A stretch of 64,000 nt of DNA from Eutypella sp. D-1 (GCA_023313575.1 JAJTTP010000003.1:620001-684000); one strand, 5' to 3'. Positions 9,562 to 21,511 are shown, numbered from the stretch's first letter. Notes: generated from the letters alone by a model not told the origin. Numbers and translations are program-made.

Positions 9562-11574
9562 CTAGCCAAAGCGGCCAGAGGCAGGAACCCAGGCGTCGCT
9601 CTGGATGACGAGGTCTTCCCACTGAGTAGGTAGGCGTTCCTTATACATAGCAGCCCAGACATCAAAGTTTGGAATATCGCCTGGCCTATATGTTCGCACT
9701 ACCGTCTGTCCTTCAAATTTCCTGGTCAAGGGCTTGGGTCTTTCGCTCCACGCATCCCAGTGGCAGATCCCTAGACGTCTCCAGTAGATACCAGACACGT
9801 CAGCCTGCCGAAGCAGGATAAGTCCGAAATGGGTCTGCGAGTCCGGGCTCGGCTCGAAGAAGCCTAGATGTAGAACTCTCAGGTCCTCCGCCTCGAACGC
9901 CGTCGTGAGCGCTCTCGCCACACGGAGATGGTCGCTGGATCGGCGGATGTCATAGTCCTCTGGCGTATTCCAATGGGGGAAAAGGTCTGGTGCGAAATCA
10001 AGAACGAGTCTCACGGCTCCGCGATCCTCACCCCACTTTGGTTCGATCTTGTCCATGTGTTCCGTCCAGGGGCCTTCCTCGTACGCCCAGGCACTCTGGA
10101 GGGTCGAGAAGGGGCAAACCTTCCCATCGAACCAACCCCAAAGCACGTCATTTACTAACCGAGTCCCAAGGGAACATTGGCCTTGGTAAGTCTCGGGCTC
10201 CCAGGGCATGGAGTCCTGGAAAACTCGAGGGGGCACGGTCGATAGCTGTCCCACGCGCCAGTTCTTCCCGAAGGCCCGGGGATATTCGACATGCCTAAAG
10301 CACTGGCTCAAGACGGGACTGAGGCGCATCAGAGCGAGCCCCAGCTCGTCTTCCAACTGTTGCAAGGTGAAGATGGAGCTCGGATCCGCCGAGGGATTCG
10401 ATTGGCCTAGACGAAACTCGAAGACCTGCATGATTCCGTAGACGCTATCCAGCCTGTTGGACGGCCTCCGGTTTGTGGCTGCCGTGTACAGCTCCATAGG
10501 GTTCCCACAATTCAGCGCATTGAACCCGGATTTGTCAAGAAGACCCAGGGTTTGCCTGGCAGCTTCTTTTTCGGCCTGAGTGAAAGCATCGTCAACCAGG
10601 AGGTTTCTTTCCAAGCTTAGTCGCAGAGTATCGCATGCGTTGAGAAGCCCGTCGAGACTGAACACGTCCTCTTCCTCCACCATGTTGTTGACCATCCAGC
10701 TAACTTTTGACTCCCATCTCGACGGATATATGCAAAGCCCCTCCTTGGACAGAAAGAGCGCATCCCTGCGGAGGAATGCCTCCTGGAGTGTCCACAACGA
10801 CGTGAACCAGCCCTCTCGGCACAGCTCACCCAGATCGCGGAGTCCGTCAGCGATCCACGTCGTAGGAAAGGAGCGGTTTTCGGCTTCTTCCTCCATATAC
10901 GCACGGACTTCCTCCCTGCTCATTGGCGCCGATCCCGGTGTATCTTTCATCGCCTCCCAGGCCTCATCCGTGTCTTGATGAAGCGAAGGAAGGTCTCCAA
11001 ACGCGTAGGTCTCCAGATAGACCACTGAACCCGCCAGCCTGGATAGTTCATCTGTCGATGTACAATTTAGCCAGATATACACGTACTGGGCACCGCGGAA
11101 AATCTCGGCCTGCCGCCCGATCTCCAGCATCGACTCTCTGTTGAAGCGCTGGTCAACACAGACGATATCGATCCACATGAACTCAACGCGATCCGAGTCG
11201 TCTTCCTCCCAGGCCGCCGTCGTCCTTTTTATGACCTGGTGTAGTTCCTCGGCCGAAAAGTGCTCGGGATGCACCCGCGGGATAGACCATGGTGTGCCGT
11301 GGACTTGGAGTCCAGCGACATCCAGCCTCTCGCCGTGGTCCAGTTTCCATCTTCCCCATGTGTACGATATGGCGTTGTACCTCGGTTCTTTGATGTCCCG
11401 GTACACATTGCCTGGATTCCAGGCGTACGAGTGCATGCTTTCGACGTGCAGAAGCCATCGTGGCCACGGCCCAATCTGGCTTTCGATATCAATGCCAGAT
11501 GTTTCTTTCATGCTAGATTGAGTGCCATGTTCAACCGGAAGCTGGCATGTCGTGTCAACATCGCCTTTACCCAT
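9562..11574 (-). CDS. Heterokaryon-incompatibility (HET) domain protein
   Basis: A single intact exon encodes 670 residues. The three HET-domain blocks are present: YNAISYTWG at residues 66-74, FMWIDIVCVDQ at about 132-142 followed by EIGRQAEIFRGAQYVYIWL, and WFTSLWTLQEAF at about 256-267. HET domains are found in filamentous ascomycetes. They relate to TIR-like folds and trigger regulated cell death when non-self alleles meet in fused hyphae. I see no NACHT, WD or other partner domain in the remaining 400 residues, which look like the C-terminal extension common to stand-alone HET genes. The ORF is unbroken by stops despite the TpA-rich neighbourhood. Most HET-domain genes have no proven incompatibility role, so the biological role is inference. 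The start is the first Met; an alternative Met lies at residue 22. Confidence 0.92.
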   Translation of the reverse strand: MGKGDVDTTCQLPVEHGTQSSMKETSGIDIESQIGPWPRWLLHVESMHSYAWNPGNVYRDIKEPRYNAISYTWGRWKLDHGERLDVAGLQVHGTPWSIPRVHPEHFSAEELHQVIKRTTAAWEEDDSDRVEFMWIDIVCVDQRFNRESMLEIGRQAEIFRGAQYVYIWLNCTSTDELSRLAGSVVYLETYAFGDLPSLHQDTDEAWEAMKDTPGSAPMSREEVRAYMEEEAENRSFPTTWIADGLRDLGELCREGWFTSLWTLQEAFLRRDALFLSKEGLCIYPSRWESKVSWMVNNMVEEEDVFSLDGLLNACDTLRLSLERNLLVDDAFTQAEKEAARQTLGLLDKSGFNALNCGNPMELYTAATNRRPSNRLDSVYGIMQVFEFRLGQSNPSADPSSIFTLQQLEDELGLALMRLSPVLSQCFRHVEYPRAFGKNWRVGQLSTVPPRVFQDSMPWEPETYQGQCSLGTRLVNDVLWGWFDGKVCPFSTLQSAWAYEEGPWTEHMDKIEPKWGEDRGAVRLVLDFAPDLFPHWNTPEDYDIRRSSDHLRVARALTTAFEAEDLRVLHLGFFEPSPDSQTHFGLILLRQADVSGIYWRRLGICHWDAWSERPKPLTRKFEGQTVVRTYRPGDIPNFDVWAAMYKERLPTQWEDLVIQSDAWVPASGRFG

Positions 11575-12702
11575 TTTTGCAACTTAGAGATAGTCGCCTG
11601 CCTCGGCTTCACACATGTGCCTAGCGAAAGAGCTCGCCCCTCGCCGCATCCGATTCTAGGGGTGTCAAAGCCTCATCAACAAGAGCCAAATTCAATGCTA
11701 TCGTGTCAGTAATTTCCCAGATCAATGCTGCAGGTTCAAGCTGTAGTATGTGTAAGCCAAGTTGGGTGCTGCAAAGGGAGGCCCCCATGTTATCTACACT
11801 ACTGCCTACGCCAAGCCCCCGCCCAATACAATAAATTCCTGCCTTAGTGCTTATTATACATGGATTTCCAGACCCTAGGGAAGTAGGAGGAAAGGGCGCT
11901 TAAGACTGGCGATTTGCCGACAGATTCCTTCAGCTATACCCCCAACAGGAATGTCGCAGATGGCCCATGATATCGCCGTGTAGACGTTCAGTCTATCAGA
12001 AAGATGTCTCGTCCAAATAATACCTATCGGCCTATCCCAGAAGCTCTAATCTATGTACGGGGGCTTGTTATTACTTGACACTTTGATAGAAGAAATTAAC
12101 CCAATTCTTAAGATTTGTGGGGGTGGAGAGGGTGCAGGTGGGAAGAAGACTGGCTCTTTGGACGATGTTGTGAGGACGTTGGTTTGGTTTAAGGTATTGC
12201 GTTCAAGTAAGCGTATTAAGTGGGGCACATAAATAGGGGGAGGTCCGAACTAGGTAACGGAATCACTCCACCTTACTTTAGTGATTCTTTTCCCTTCAGA
12301 CGATTTACATTTCCTACAATATATAAAAGTATACTAGTTACGTCCAGGGACATTAATAAAATGGAGCACAAAAGTTTCCCGCGTGTATTCGGTGAGTTAT
12401 TGTAGGTTATTTTGGTTTGGAAAGACAGCAACTTCCCGTTTAGACATTGTAGCATACTTTGATTTACATAGAACGTGTTAATTACTTTATAGATCGAAGG
12501 CATAATAAACCTTCGATGAGAAGTAACTTAGGAAAATCGCCACACACTGCCTTCCACACCGGCCGCTATGCACCTCATACCCATTTTCTCCTCAAGCCAG
12601 GACTCGCATCTCCATTCAACATATCCAAGTTATACAACGCCGCTCCGCTCTTCCAGTCAACCTTCAACGCCATGTACCCCAGTGCTACAGTTCTCCCCAC
12701 CT
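11575..12702. other. Intergenic region between HET and alcohol dehydrogenase genes
   Basis: This is the upstream region of the HET gene and the 3' flank of the alcohol dehydrogenase gene, both on the minus strand. It is AT-rich from about 12000 to 12520. No gene is supported. Confidence 0.5.
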
Positions 12703-14030
12703 CTAGTCAACGTCGATGACTACCTTCAAGGCACCATGCTTAGACGCTTCGCCGAAGATCTCATATGCCTTCTCCATCTCACTGAGTTTAAAGCCTATCG
12801 GGGTCCTGTTAGCTGAAAGGTTCGTGTTGGATGGAGTGGACCATAATTTGCTTACGATGAGTGATGAGCTGAGAAGGCTGTAGCTTGCCAGATTGGACAA
12901 GCTTCAGCAACATCGGAGTGGTTACTGTGTCCACAAGCTTCGAAGTAATGGCTGTGTTCAGTTCAATCATATTAGCCACGAACCGGGCATGCACTTAACA
13001 CAATGGCCAAGTCGTGATGTAACTTACATATGTTCTTGTCCCACAGATTTTGCAGCTGAAGGTCTACCTTGGTGCCGTGAACACCGACATTGGCCAACAC
13101 ACCACCCGGAGCAAGAAGCTCTTGACAAAGATTGAATGTTGCAGGAATACCCACAGCTTCAATCACGGAATCACAACCCTTCCCGTCTGTCAATGCCTTG
13201 ACCTGACTTATAGCATCCTGCTTGGAGCTGTCGATTGTTGCAGTGGCGCCTAACTTCTGAGCGACCTCTAGTCTCTTAGGGTCCATGTCGACCACTATGA
13301 TCTGAGATGGCGAGTACATTTGGGCAGTAAGGAGGGCTGCCAGGCCAACGGGCCCGGCTCCAACAAGGACGACATTGCCTCCAGGTTGAACTTTACCGTT
13401 AAGGACACCGCACTCGAGACCAGTCGGGAGGGCGTCGCTCACCATCACCAGCGACGCTTCGTCTACGCCTTTAGGAATTGGGTAAAGGCTGGAGTCAGCA
13501 TGCGGGATGCGCACATACTCGGCCTGGGTGCCATTGATAGTATTGCCAAGAATCCAGCCGCCAGTAGTACAATGGCTGTACATGCCCCTGCGGCAATATT
13601 CACAGGTCGCACAGCTGGAGATACACGAGATGAGAACTCGATCGCCTTCCCGGAAACGCGACACGGAGCTGCCTGCTGAATGAACAACCCCGACACCTTC
13701 GTGGCCGAGAACTCGACCAGGTTGGCAGGTCGCTACATCGCCCTTGCGAATATGCAAGTCTGTGCCACAAATAGTTGTCTTGCTGACCTTGATGATGGCA
13801 TCACTCGGAGAAGAAATGGCCGGGACAGGTAAGTCCTGTAGAGCAACATTATCAGTGCCCTTATAAACGAGAGCCTTCATAGTGGAGAGAGTTCTCAAGG
13901 CGAATGGGCTTGTAGTATTGGGCTTGACTTGACGTAGTGAACTAGCTCGAGTAGTGCTGGATAGTGCGAAAAGCGAATATCGCGGAACTTGAAGCAGGTG
14001 AGACCTGACAGCTCTAACTGAAGTGGCCAT
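12703..14030 (-). CDS. Zinc-dependent medium-chain alcohol dehydrogenase
   Basis: Three exons, 14030-13028, 12951-12856 and 12794-12703, give 396 residues. The protein is a zinc-binding medium-chain dehydrogenase that oxidises an alcohol with NAD(P)+. The catalytic zinc ligands appear as CGTDLH (Cys88) and GHEGVG (His110, Glu111). The structural zinc is held by Cys140, Cys143, Cys146 and Cys154 in SCATCEYCRRGMYSHC. The Rossmann motif is VLVGAGPVGLAA, followed by VVDMDPKR, whose acid suggests NAD+ preference. The first 50 residues are rich in Arg, Ser and Thr without acids and end in LRTLSTMKALVYKG, so they look like a mitochondrial leader; starting at Met51 would give the usual cytosolic length. 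The last acceptor was chosen because it restores THRFKLSEMEKAYEIFGEAS, the family's C-terminus. Its exact substrate cannot be told; the overall pattern resembles fungal isopropanol/butanediol-type dehydrogenases. Confidence 0.92.
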
Positions 14031-16100
14031 GTTGACTTATATCTTGTGAGATGAAAATACCGCAGCTCGATGGCACTACTATGTGGTTGGTGTTTGGTAG
14101 ATAAATAGTCTCGAGCTAGAACCTAGTTTCGTGGTGATGAAGGCAGGTCTAGAAACCATCGGATCATGATACAAACCAACAGGAGAACATCATATGACTT
14201 ATTGGGAAGTCAATTGAGGGGTCGGAGTGGGTTTTGCGGGGTGTGGCCAGCTAAAACAGCGAGACTTTCTACTACGACGCCGGCTCCACGGGGAACATTG
14301 AACTAACACGACCGGCGTCCACGTATCGAATGCTGAATAGACTGAGAACTTAACTCAGTCAAAATCTCCCCACCAGTAGATCTTCAGTTATCTGCTTTCC
14401 AGATCCACGTCTCTCACTAGACTCCAGTCGGAGACAAGATTTATTGCGGTCAAGCTGTGGCTCAGACGTGCCGGAGGACGAAATTGAATTCCTGGTGTGC
14501 CTCGTTTCGTCTCTGGGTTTTAATATGAAAGGCAGGAACTTTATACTACTAAATAGCATAACTGACGTATTCCTATCATCTTCTAGGATACCTACAATTG
14601 ACATTGACCCTATACAGGTAATGGGTGTATGAGCGAACTGTTACAATATTGGGTCATGGCTACCGCTACCTGATCGCCTACTCTTTGAGAATCTTGATCG
14701 TAGGAATCTCTCTTCCCACGGCTTCATTAAATATAGATTAAACACCAGTCAGTTGATTACTTCCCATCAGAGACTATGCAATCTCAGTCGGGTGATAGCG
14801 GCACGCCACTCAGATGTCAAAACACGTTCCCGGCTCTACGGAGACAAATTTGCGGCGCTACTATAGCTAGCGATGGAAACCCTACCCGAGAAAGGCTTTT
14901 TTTCTACCGCGAGTTCTAGCTTTCGTTCGGAGTCTTCGTTCTCTGCGAAGAGATGGACCACGCCGTACGCCGGCGTACTTCTCCCCACCCCCACCTTAAG
15001 TCAATCGTACTTCATCCACGGCTATCTCTAGTGCTTCCGCACGTTCCTCTAGCCCGACCACTAATTCGTAATCGCACTCGTAATGACGATCTGAGACTGC
15101 CATACTCACAGCTTTGGTGCTAACTAGACCTATAGCTAAACAAGCGACCAACAGCACACTTTCCTACCCTTAGCAAAAGCGTGCGGGTTAATCTCATCTT
15201 CGACTGGCTCGTCCCAGGATAACCTGCGCAGGCATATCCTAGCAATTTTTTGACCTGTGGACGAAGTCACTATCACCTGTTGTTGTAAGTGAAAGAAGGT
15301 CCAGGGAAAGTCAACACCCATAGTTATCATATCTTGTATGAAGTGTTGCGAACTCTTATCATCCTCGCCTTGTCAACTTAGTCACAGTTTACGCTATCAA
15401 CTGATGACTGAAAAGACATAACCGCTGAAAGGTCATTTCTAGGTGCGTGGAGAGTATAGGATAGGTTATAATCAGTATCAATCACGGTTCAGAATCTTAC
15501 CCCCTATTATCATAATTGGGGGCCGAACCCCTTTCCTGACGAGAGGAAACTAGTCTACCGTAGCTTGTATGTCCCTGCTAGTGCCCTTGCCACTATTGTC
15601 CCGTTAAGTAGAGTACATAGAAGCTGGGACGGTAAACCGATACTCCCGCCATCTCTATATCTTGGCCGTAAGACTTGGTCGTATGGTATTGAATCAAGGC
15701 GTCCAGCACCACTCAGTATGGGCATTTGTATTTGCCGATATGCATGTGTGCTACGTTCACGTAATAGAAAACAGTAATTAGTGCGCGACCAGAGGTTCAG
15801 TGACAGAGTATCTCCTATCATCACTATTTGAAAATTCTAATCCTTGTTCTCTCCCAGATTAGCTATATAATCCATCCACGACTTAGAGATGAAAGGAATT
15901 ATCATGGCAATTCAATAACGACTGTTATTGCACCATTACTACCCTACGCCCGCTCAGCACACTAACACCATAGTGCATTCCCAGGGCGACTGAATCCAAG
16001 GTACCGATCCTGATCAAGGAAACCGTGAATATCTCTCGAAGTATATCAAAAATGCCCGCAGAAGTTTCGGCAGGCTCCCGCGTCACGAAATCACCAACGT
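14031..16100. other. Gene-free, stop-rich spacer
   Basis: About 2 kb with only short open frames in all six frames and none recognisable. It is rich in TA steps and contains no clear terminal repeats. It may hold decayed mobile DNA, but I could not recognise any transposon protein fragment. Confidence 0.45.
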
Positions 16101-17253
16101 TCAAATCCGATTTCTACCATGCATCGAATCTCCTTCTAGTTCCGCATTGTGATGGTGGCCCGGCATCTCGTGGATCTCTGTGGTGTATATCTCCTGGATC
16201 TGCGTCGAGTTTAATTCCTGAGGGTCCTTCGCTCCCATCCATTGTCCATTGCCGTTTGCCGGCGAATTTGGTGAGACTTCCACCGGCGACCAGCCATTTA
16301 CCGCTGTCCCGTGGGCCGATTGCGATGCCGAGTTCATGCCTTTGCGTGACATGGACTCCGGATCCGACCCCGAAGACGGATCCTGTAGCTCGGCACGTTT
16401 TGAATGTGGATCCGCGGCTTGTTTGCGGCGGCGTAACCAGAACATAACTCCGGCTATAATGCCCCCGAGTCCGACCACCCCTACCGCAACTCCTATCCCA
16501 GCTTGGGCACCTGTGGATAACGTGGCTTCATCTCCGGGTGCTGCTGATTCGGTTGCTGATACGCTAGGCTCGCCGGCCGCCGCCAGGGTCGTGGAAACTA
16601 CGGCATCGGACGAGGTAGTAGTAGCTGTGGGCGCCCTGGACGTGGTAGACGAAGCGGAAGACGTGGTGCTTAACCCGAAAGTTTTCTGAAGTGGCGTACA
16701 ATTGTCAGCAAATCAGATGCTTTAACGCCCCCGCGCTGTGTCGACTCGACCTCCGCGCGTTGCATTTAGGACATGACCAACCTCATCCGCCTTCTTCTTG
16801 ATATAGCTAAACTCGGGGCTGTCGACTCCGTCATTGCTCGTGGTACTCTGCGACTCAGGGGCGAGCCTGAACCAACAAGTGGTGCCCGTGAACTCGGTAT
16901 TCGATGTCAGCTCCACCGGCTGTGACGACTTTCCCGACAAGGCGCTCGGGCTGTAGAAGAGAATCTCTGATCAATATCGTTAGTTTATCCTGTCATTGAT
17001 TGGCGATGAAGACGCTTGAATTACCTTGTCGCGCATCGTTGGCGTCCCAGCAGTAGAGATACAGCCACGGCTCATCGTAGTCGGTGGTGTAAGCGACGTT
17101 GACCGTATCTAGGTAGTGAAATGTCGAATTCTTCGGCGGATAGAGGAACTTGTTTTTACCATCGATTTGATCTGCCGCTCTCACAGCTTGTCCTAGTAAT
17201 ACTGCCGCTATTACCGCGCAAAGCCGGAGTTGATGTAGCACCAGGCGAGCCAT
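16101..17253 (-). CDS. Single-pass membrane protein with Ser/Thr-rich ectodomain
   Basis: Three exons, 17253-17025, 16966-16782 and 16685-16101, give 332 residues. Residues 1-26 form a signal peptide (MARLVLHQLRLCAVIAAVLL ending near AVRA). The ectodomain has a Tyr/Trp-rich part with paired cysteines (YLYCWDAND; GTTCWFRL), then a Ser/Thr/Ala-rich stalk likely to be O-glycosylated. A membrane helix follows at about 201-221 (GIGVAVGVVGLGGIIAGVMF), then the stop-transfer LRRRKQ and a cytosolic tail of about 105 residues. This layout is common in filamentous ascomycetes among cell-surface and wall-sensor-like proteins with a MID2/SKG6-like membrane region, but no named family is certain. The first intron has a CTAAC branch site. 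The second donor (GTTGGT) is weak, so the exon 2 end is less sure, although phase and the following KTFGLSTT agree. Function is unknown. Confidence 0.75.
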
Positions 17254-20200
17254 AATATGGATGAGTAGGATGAATGGAGCAACATTGTGATCCGTCCAAA
17301 GTCGGCGGCATTGGAGAGCGGCGGAATGCCTAGATGAAATACTGCCATGGTATGCTCTCACTCCGTGCCTGGATCTGAGGGACCCTCAGAACTATGGCCA
17401 CGAAAGGTAATTAATGGGGGCCGGTTGTGATATAGTGGACATCCTCAGGACTTCTTAGCGGAACTCTTGGAGTTGTCCCATACCAAGTCTAGCCGTTGAC
17501 TCCGCTGGACTACGTTCCGATCCAGTCTGGAGACCAGTCCGCCAAGACCACACCCTGGCATCTTGCTGCTCTTATCGTATCGACACGCTTGGACACGACC
17601 TTTAGCTTGATGATGTTTTGGCCAAGGTGGATTCCACTGGAACGCTGTTGAATAACGATGAAAGATATACAAGGTGCCCCTTACACTAGTTGAAGTAAGT
17701 TAGCATGATACTCATCATGAAAATCTGCTTTAGATAAAGCAACGAAATTACCGTAGGACGAAAGGATATATCATGAACCTCTAATTGACAATGTCGCCTA
17801 CAGATAATTTAGGCTTCGCCTAGTCGGCTCTGACTAGCGCGAAGCGTTTGAGCAATCACATCATCTCACGACGCCAGGCACCTCTTACAGAGCGATGGTC
17901 TCCGTGGCGTGGTCATAGACTCGTAGTCACACATAATATTGACTCAGGAAATCATGATATGTAGCAGGGAAGTTTCCAGACTTCAAGAAAGACGACGCGG
18001 CATGTTGACCCCTACGATGTGCCTACAGAAATGCAGGACCACGACTATTAGGCCGGATTTACACATGTCACAACCGATTATTGTTCCATCATCATCTATA
18101 CCACCCGCTGCACTTTATCGACGAGGCATTCCCAACTCATCCGTCGCGAGTAAGATTGCAGTTGCTAACCTGTGGCACTATATCATCGCCGTGACTACTA
18201 CGCCGTAGACGAGGACGCAAGCACATAATTAATGATATATAGGAGGGCCTGACTATAGTCCTACACTAATTCGTTATACATGAAGTAACGGAGTCTTCCG
18301 TGACTCCAACTGATGTGATCATCAGTAGGACTACCAGAAGGCGTTTAGAGCCCTAAAGTAGTCGGGCTATGGATCCGACATGCACTGAGACCCGGGCACA
18401 GGGCTGGTAGGGGCTTATTCGAAGCGGGTCGAGTCCGAATATGTACGTACTACTGCGATATTGGGCCAAAAAAACCCCTAACACTGTGGTAGGTAGAAAC
18501 CATCGCCCGTACAAGTAACTATGCCGCCTTTACACCGCTGTAAGAGCCTTAGTCCCCCATCCCTCACGTCAGCCCTAACGGGTGGTGAACGGGTGGCTTA
18601 TGCCCCCCCCTATCAAGTCCGCGTGGCATATATCGTACCACGTGCTAACTTAGCACTAAGTCGCTTCAGCTTTACCGGTAGCTAGAAGATCCCTAGAAGA
18701 TCGGCAGGCAGCCCTTCAGCCTCATGCTCAACCTTTGAAGCATGCCGCGAGATGCGCATCTCCGCGGTAAGCGAATTATTTCCCGCGACTGCTACACGTA
18801 TTAGGCGAACCCCCTCTCGCCACTTCAAACATAAATTTTACAAGTGTAATCGTCTTGCCACCGCACTGTCCTGGTTTCAAGACTTGAACTCTGCAAGCAT
18901 CATTGGATGTTATTTCTTCAACGATAACTGTCGGGTCCTGTCATCTTATATTCGATCGGGCATCACGGAATAAGCACTAACTAACCACTCAAAACTAGCT
19001 GTTTTCGCGTCGGATAAGTGCGCGCATCGCCTAACGACACGTCCTACAATCTTCGTATTGTACCCCGTAAGACCCGCGCCTGGGAACAAGCTTCAAGTCC
19101 GGGGTTGCATATCGAAATCCTGGTTTTAACATTGTACTACGCAAAACCTCAGCCCTATTCCGGCACCACTACCGGACACAGCTTCCCGATGTGTATATCT
19201 CCATAACGCACCTATGCTGAAAAACCGGCAAGGTAAGAGTGTAGATGACGTACAAGTCATAAACGATATTGCCCTCGAAGGTGTAAATAGCTTATCTATG
19301 CCTTGTAACTAAACACCATGAGACGAGGGTAACAATGTGGATTCATCGAGAGCACACCGCATTAGAGTACCAGTATATACGGAGTATATAGCACTACATA
19401 GTAACAATAAATCAGCTCCTCACTGGCATGTTATAACACTTTTCACGTGATGTTTGAGTCTACCAACTTTGATTTATAAAAAAGACAGTTTCATGTTTTG
19501 ACTATCTTAGTGGCAAGCCGATCGGCTATGCGTGTCGGAAGAAAAGTTTATAGATTACTAATTCCTTAAAAATATCACGAAAAAGGGGGTTACCCCGTAC
19601 ATCTATCTTTGTCTTTTCGACAACTTGGCCAATTCTTGGCTATGCTTTGGTATATTGTTGGCACAGAACGCTGGGTTTACATATAGGCAGATCTTGGCAG
19701 GGGATAAGTCGACATAGGAAGATTGTCACTAAGTGGTAACTCTGCATAGTTTAGTAAGTTAGATTCTTAGTATACAGTTGTCATGGCTTTACCTATCTTT
19801 CGAAGAATTTAACTTTTCTGGGACCATAAGCAGTACCAGACCACCTTTCTCTTTTAAGACCGGCTTGGTGATGCTTCATGATATTCTTGAAGTGCTTATC
19901 GACGTTGGGGGCTCGCTCCGTTACTTCTTTAAGCGCGACCAGGCCCACGTGAATATTTTTAGTGTCCCATCGCATACTTTTAAGTACGCTATGTGATGAG
20001 GACCCTGACCCTCGCAACAATAATAGAAGCATATCAAGAACGCCATTACCTAATTATCTTGTAACATCTATAGACCAATCGACGCTTAATGATTTTCATA
20101 TCCCGAAATCAAGGTTTCTTTCCCTATCGAGAGAAAATCGTATCAAGAAACACACGTCACGGCGGGCACGGCAAGGTTCGGGTTAGAGTTTGGTATTAAG

Positions 20201-20507
20201 ATATTCCGATTATAGTCTGAGCTACGGACTAGGCAACTTGATGTTACGATCGACGAGAACGAAAAGAAAGAAAAATCAAGAAAAAAAATCAAAAAGAAAG
20301 AAATCAAAAAGAAAAATCAAAAAGAAAAATCAAAAAGAAAAATCAAAAATCAAAAGCTTCTTTGCGGCCGGTGTTGCATGCTCTGATGTGTAGTCCTCCT
20401 TACAATCCTCCAAAATCGCTGATCAGATACCAAGATTGGCAGCCCTGCTGCCGTGAAACCTATTCCCTCCACTGTAAACACTCAACCTCCAGGAAACGCA
20501 GTGGTGC
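17254..20507. other. Long gene-free, TpA-rich spacer
   Basis: About 3.25 kb without any gene I can support. Stops are dense in all frames. In 19201-19490 I counted by hand roughly 31 TpA against 26 ApT steps, a direction expected after repeat-induced point mutation. The right end holds an A-rich tandem repeat (20261-20356). No intact transposon or RNA gene was seen. Confidence 0.45.
20261..20356. repeat. A-rich tandem repeat
   Basis: About 95 bp of tandem units close to AAAAAGAAAAATC, slightly variable, lie about 150 bp beyond the stop of the His-rich orphan gene on the minus strand. A spurious Lys/Asn/Gln-rich open frame crosses it. Confidence 0.85.
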
Positions 20508-21023
20508 TTAGTGCTTGTCGTCAGATGCGTTCGTCGTCTTGTCTTTTTTGTCGTCAGCGCCAGGCCGCCTCATGAGCGGAGCCGTCCGTGATGCCTCCCC
20601 CTCTCTCCTCTCGCTTGATTCATCCAAAGGTCTTTGGTGAGTTGTATCGGATGCGGAGATGTTCCTTCCCGCGTTGTTGTCCGCCATACCCACGGCACGG
20701 CGGGACTGGGCGAACAGCCGTTCCTGTTCCTGTTGGAGGCGGGCTAGCTCTTCCTCGCTCTCAAGTACGGGATCCTCGAGCATAGCGAATACTGCTCTCT
20801 CGGCAGCGAGCTCAGCAGCACGATCCTGATGGTTGTGGTGGTAGTCATGATGATGATTGTGGTGGTGATATCCGTGAGGGACGATGTCGTCCTCATCGTC
20901 TATTTCCACATTCCGCAGAGAACCTCGAGGGATTTGAGTGAACCCAGACCTGGAGGTACGCTGTCTAGGTGTCCGCTGCCGATTCATACTCGACTTAAGC
21001 CTGCTGTTACCGCACATACCCAT
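20508..21023 (-). CDS. His-rich hypothetical protein with possible lipidation site
   Basis: This single-exon ORF of 171 residues belongs to no family I recognise. It starts MGMCGNS, so removal of Met would leave Gly2 with Cys4 close by, a pattern seen in myristoylated and palmitoylated proteins. Residues about 15-35 are Arg/Ser/Thr-rich. An acidic patch (EIDDEDDIVPHG) is followed by a histidine-rich stretch (HHHNHHHDYHHNHQD). A helical charged segment follows (AAELAAERAVFAMLEDPVLESEEELARLQQEQERLFAQSRR), which looks like a coiled coil. The tail is basic and polar. There is no signal peptide or membrane helix. The balanced codon use and helix-friendly segment suggest a real gene, but it could be lineage-specific. 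The lipidation and metal-binding ideas are inference. It lies 488 bp beyond the stop of the acyltransferase gene on the same strand. Confidence 0.6.
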   Translation of the reverse strand: MGMCGNSRLKSSMNRQRTPRQRTSRSGFTQIPRGSLRNVEIDDEDDIVPHGYHHHNHHHDYHHNHQDRAAELAAERAVFAMLEDPVLESEEELARLQQEQERLFAQSRRAVGMADNNAGRNISASDTTHQRPLDESSERREGEASRTAPLMRRPGADDKKDKTTNASDDKH

Positions 21024-21511
21024 GGTGAGTTGTGGTAAGTTTGGTTGTAGAAAAGTTCTTGTAGAGATTTTTCTGATAGAAGTTGATGGTGTTCAGGCTT
21101 ATAGAATGACTAATAGTTCTTTGTGGGAAGGTGGTGAGGTTGGGTTGTAGAAGCTCTCGTCTGGACCCTGATATAGTTTCGTGAATATGGGTGCTGTTGT
21201 TGGTTCTGTTGAGAGGTTCTCATAAGCTTGATGAGGGAAACATTGAAGTTGAGAAGTTATGAAATTCACAGCCTCGAATGATCAAGTCAAATTTACTTAT
21301 ATCTGAATTCTATGCGTCGTCTTGCTAGTCTGCTGGCTCAGTTTAGACAATAGGTAGGTAGCTTGCAATAGGGCACTGTATCATATTGTGGGTGAACGTG
21401 AATAGGATGAGTACAAGTCTGCCCTCCTTACTGTAAATTGCATATTCCAAAACCTGAGGTTCACCTATTGAATGTCCAAGTTGCATTTTATGCGCCAATG
21501 CATGTGATAGC
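21024..21511. other. Spacer between acyltransferase and His-rich orphan
   Basis: This 488-bp spacer between two minus-strand genes includes the promoter of the His-rich orphan. Nothing else is seen. Confidence 0.5.
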
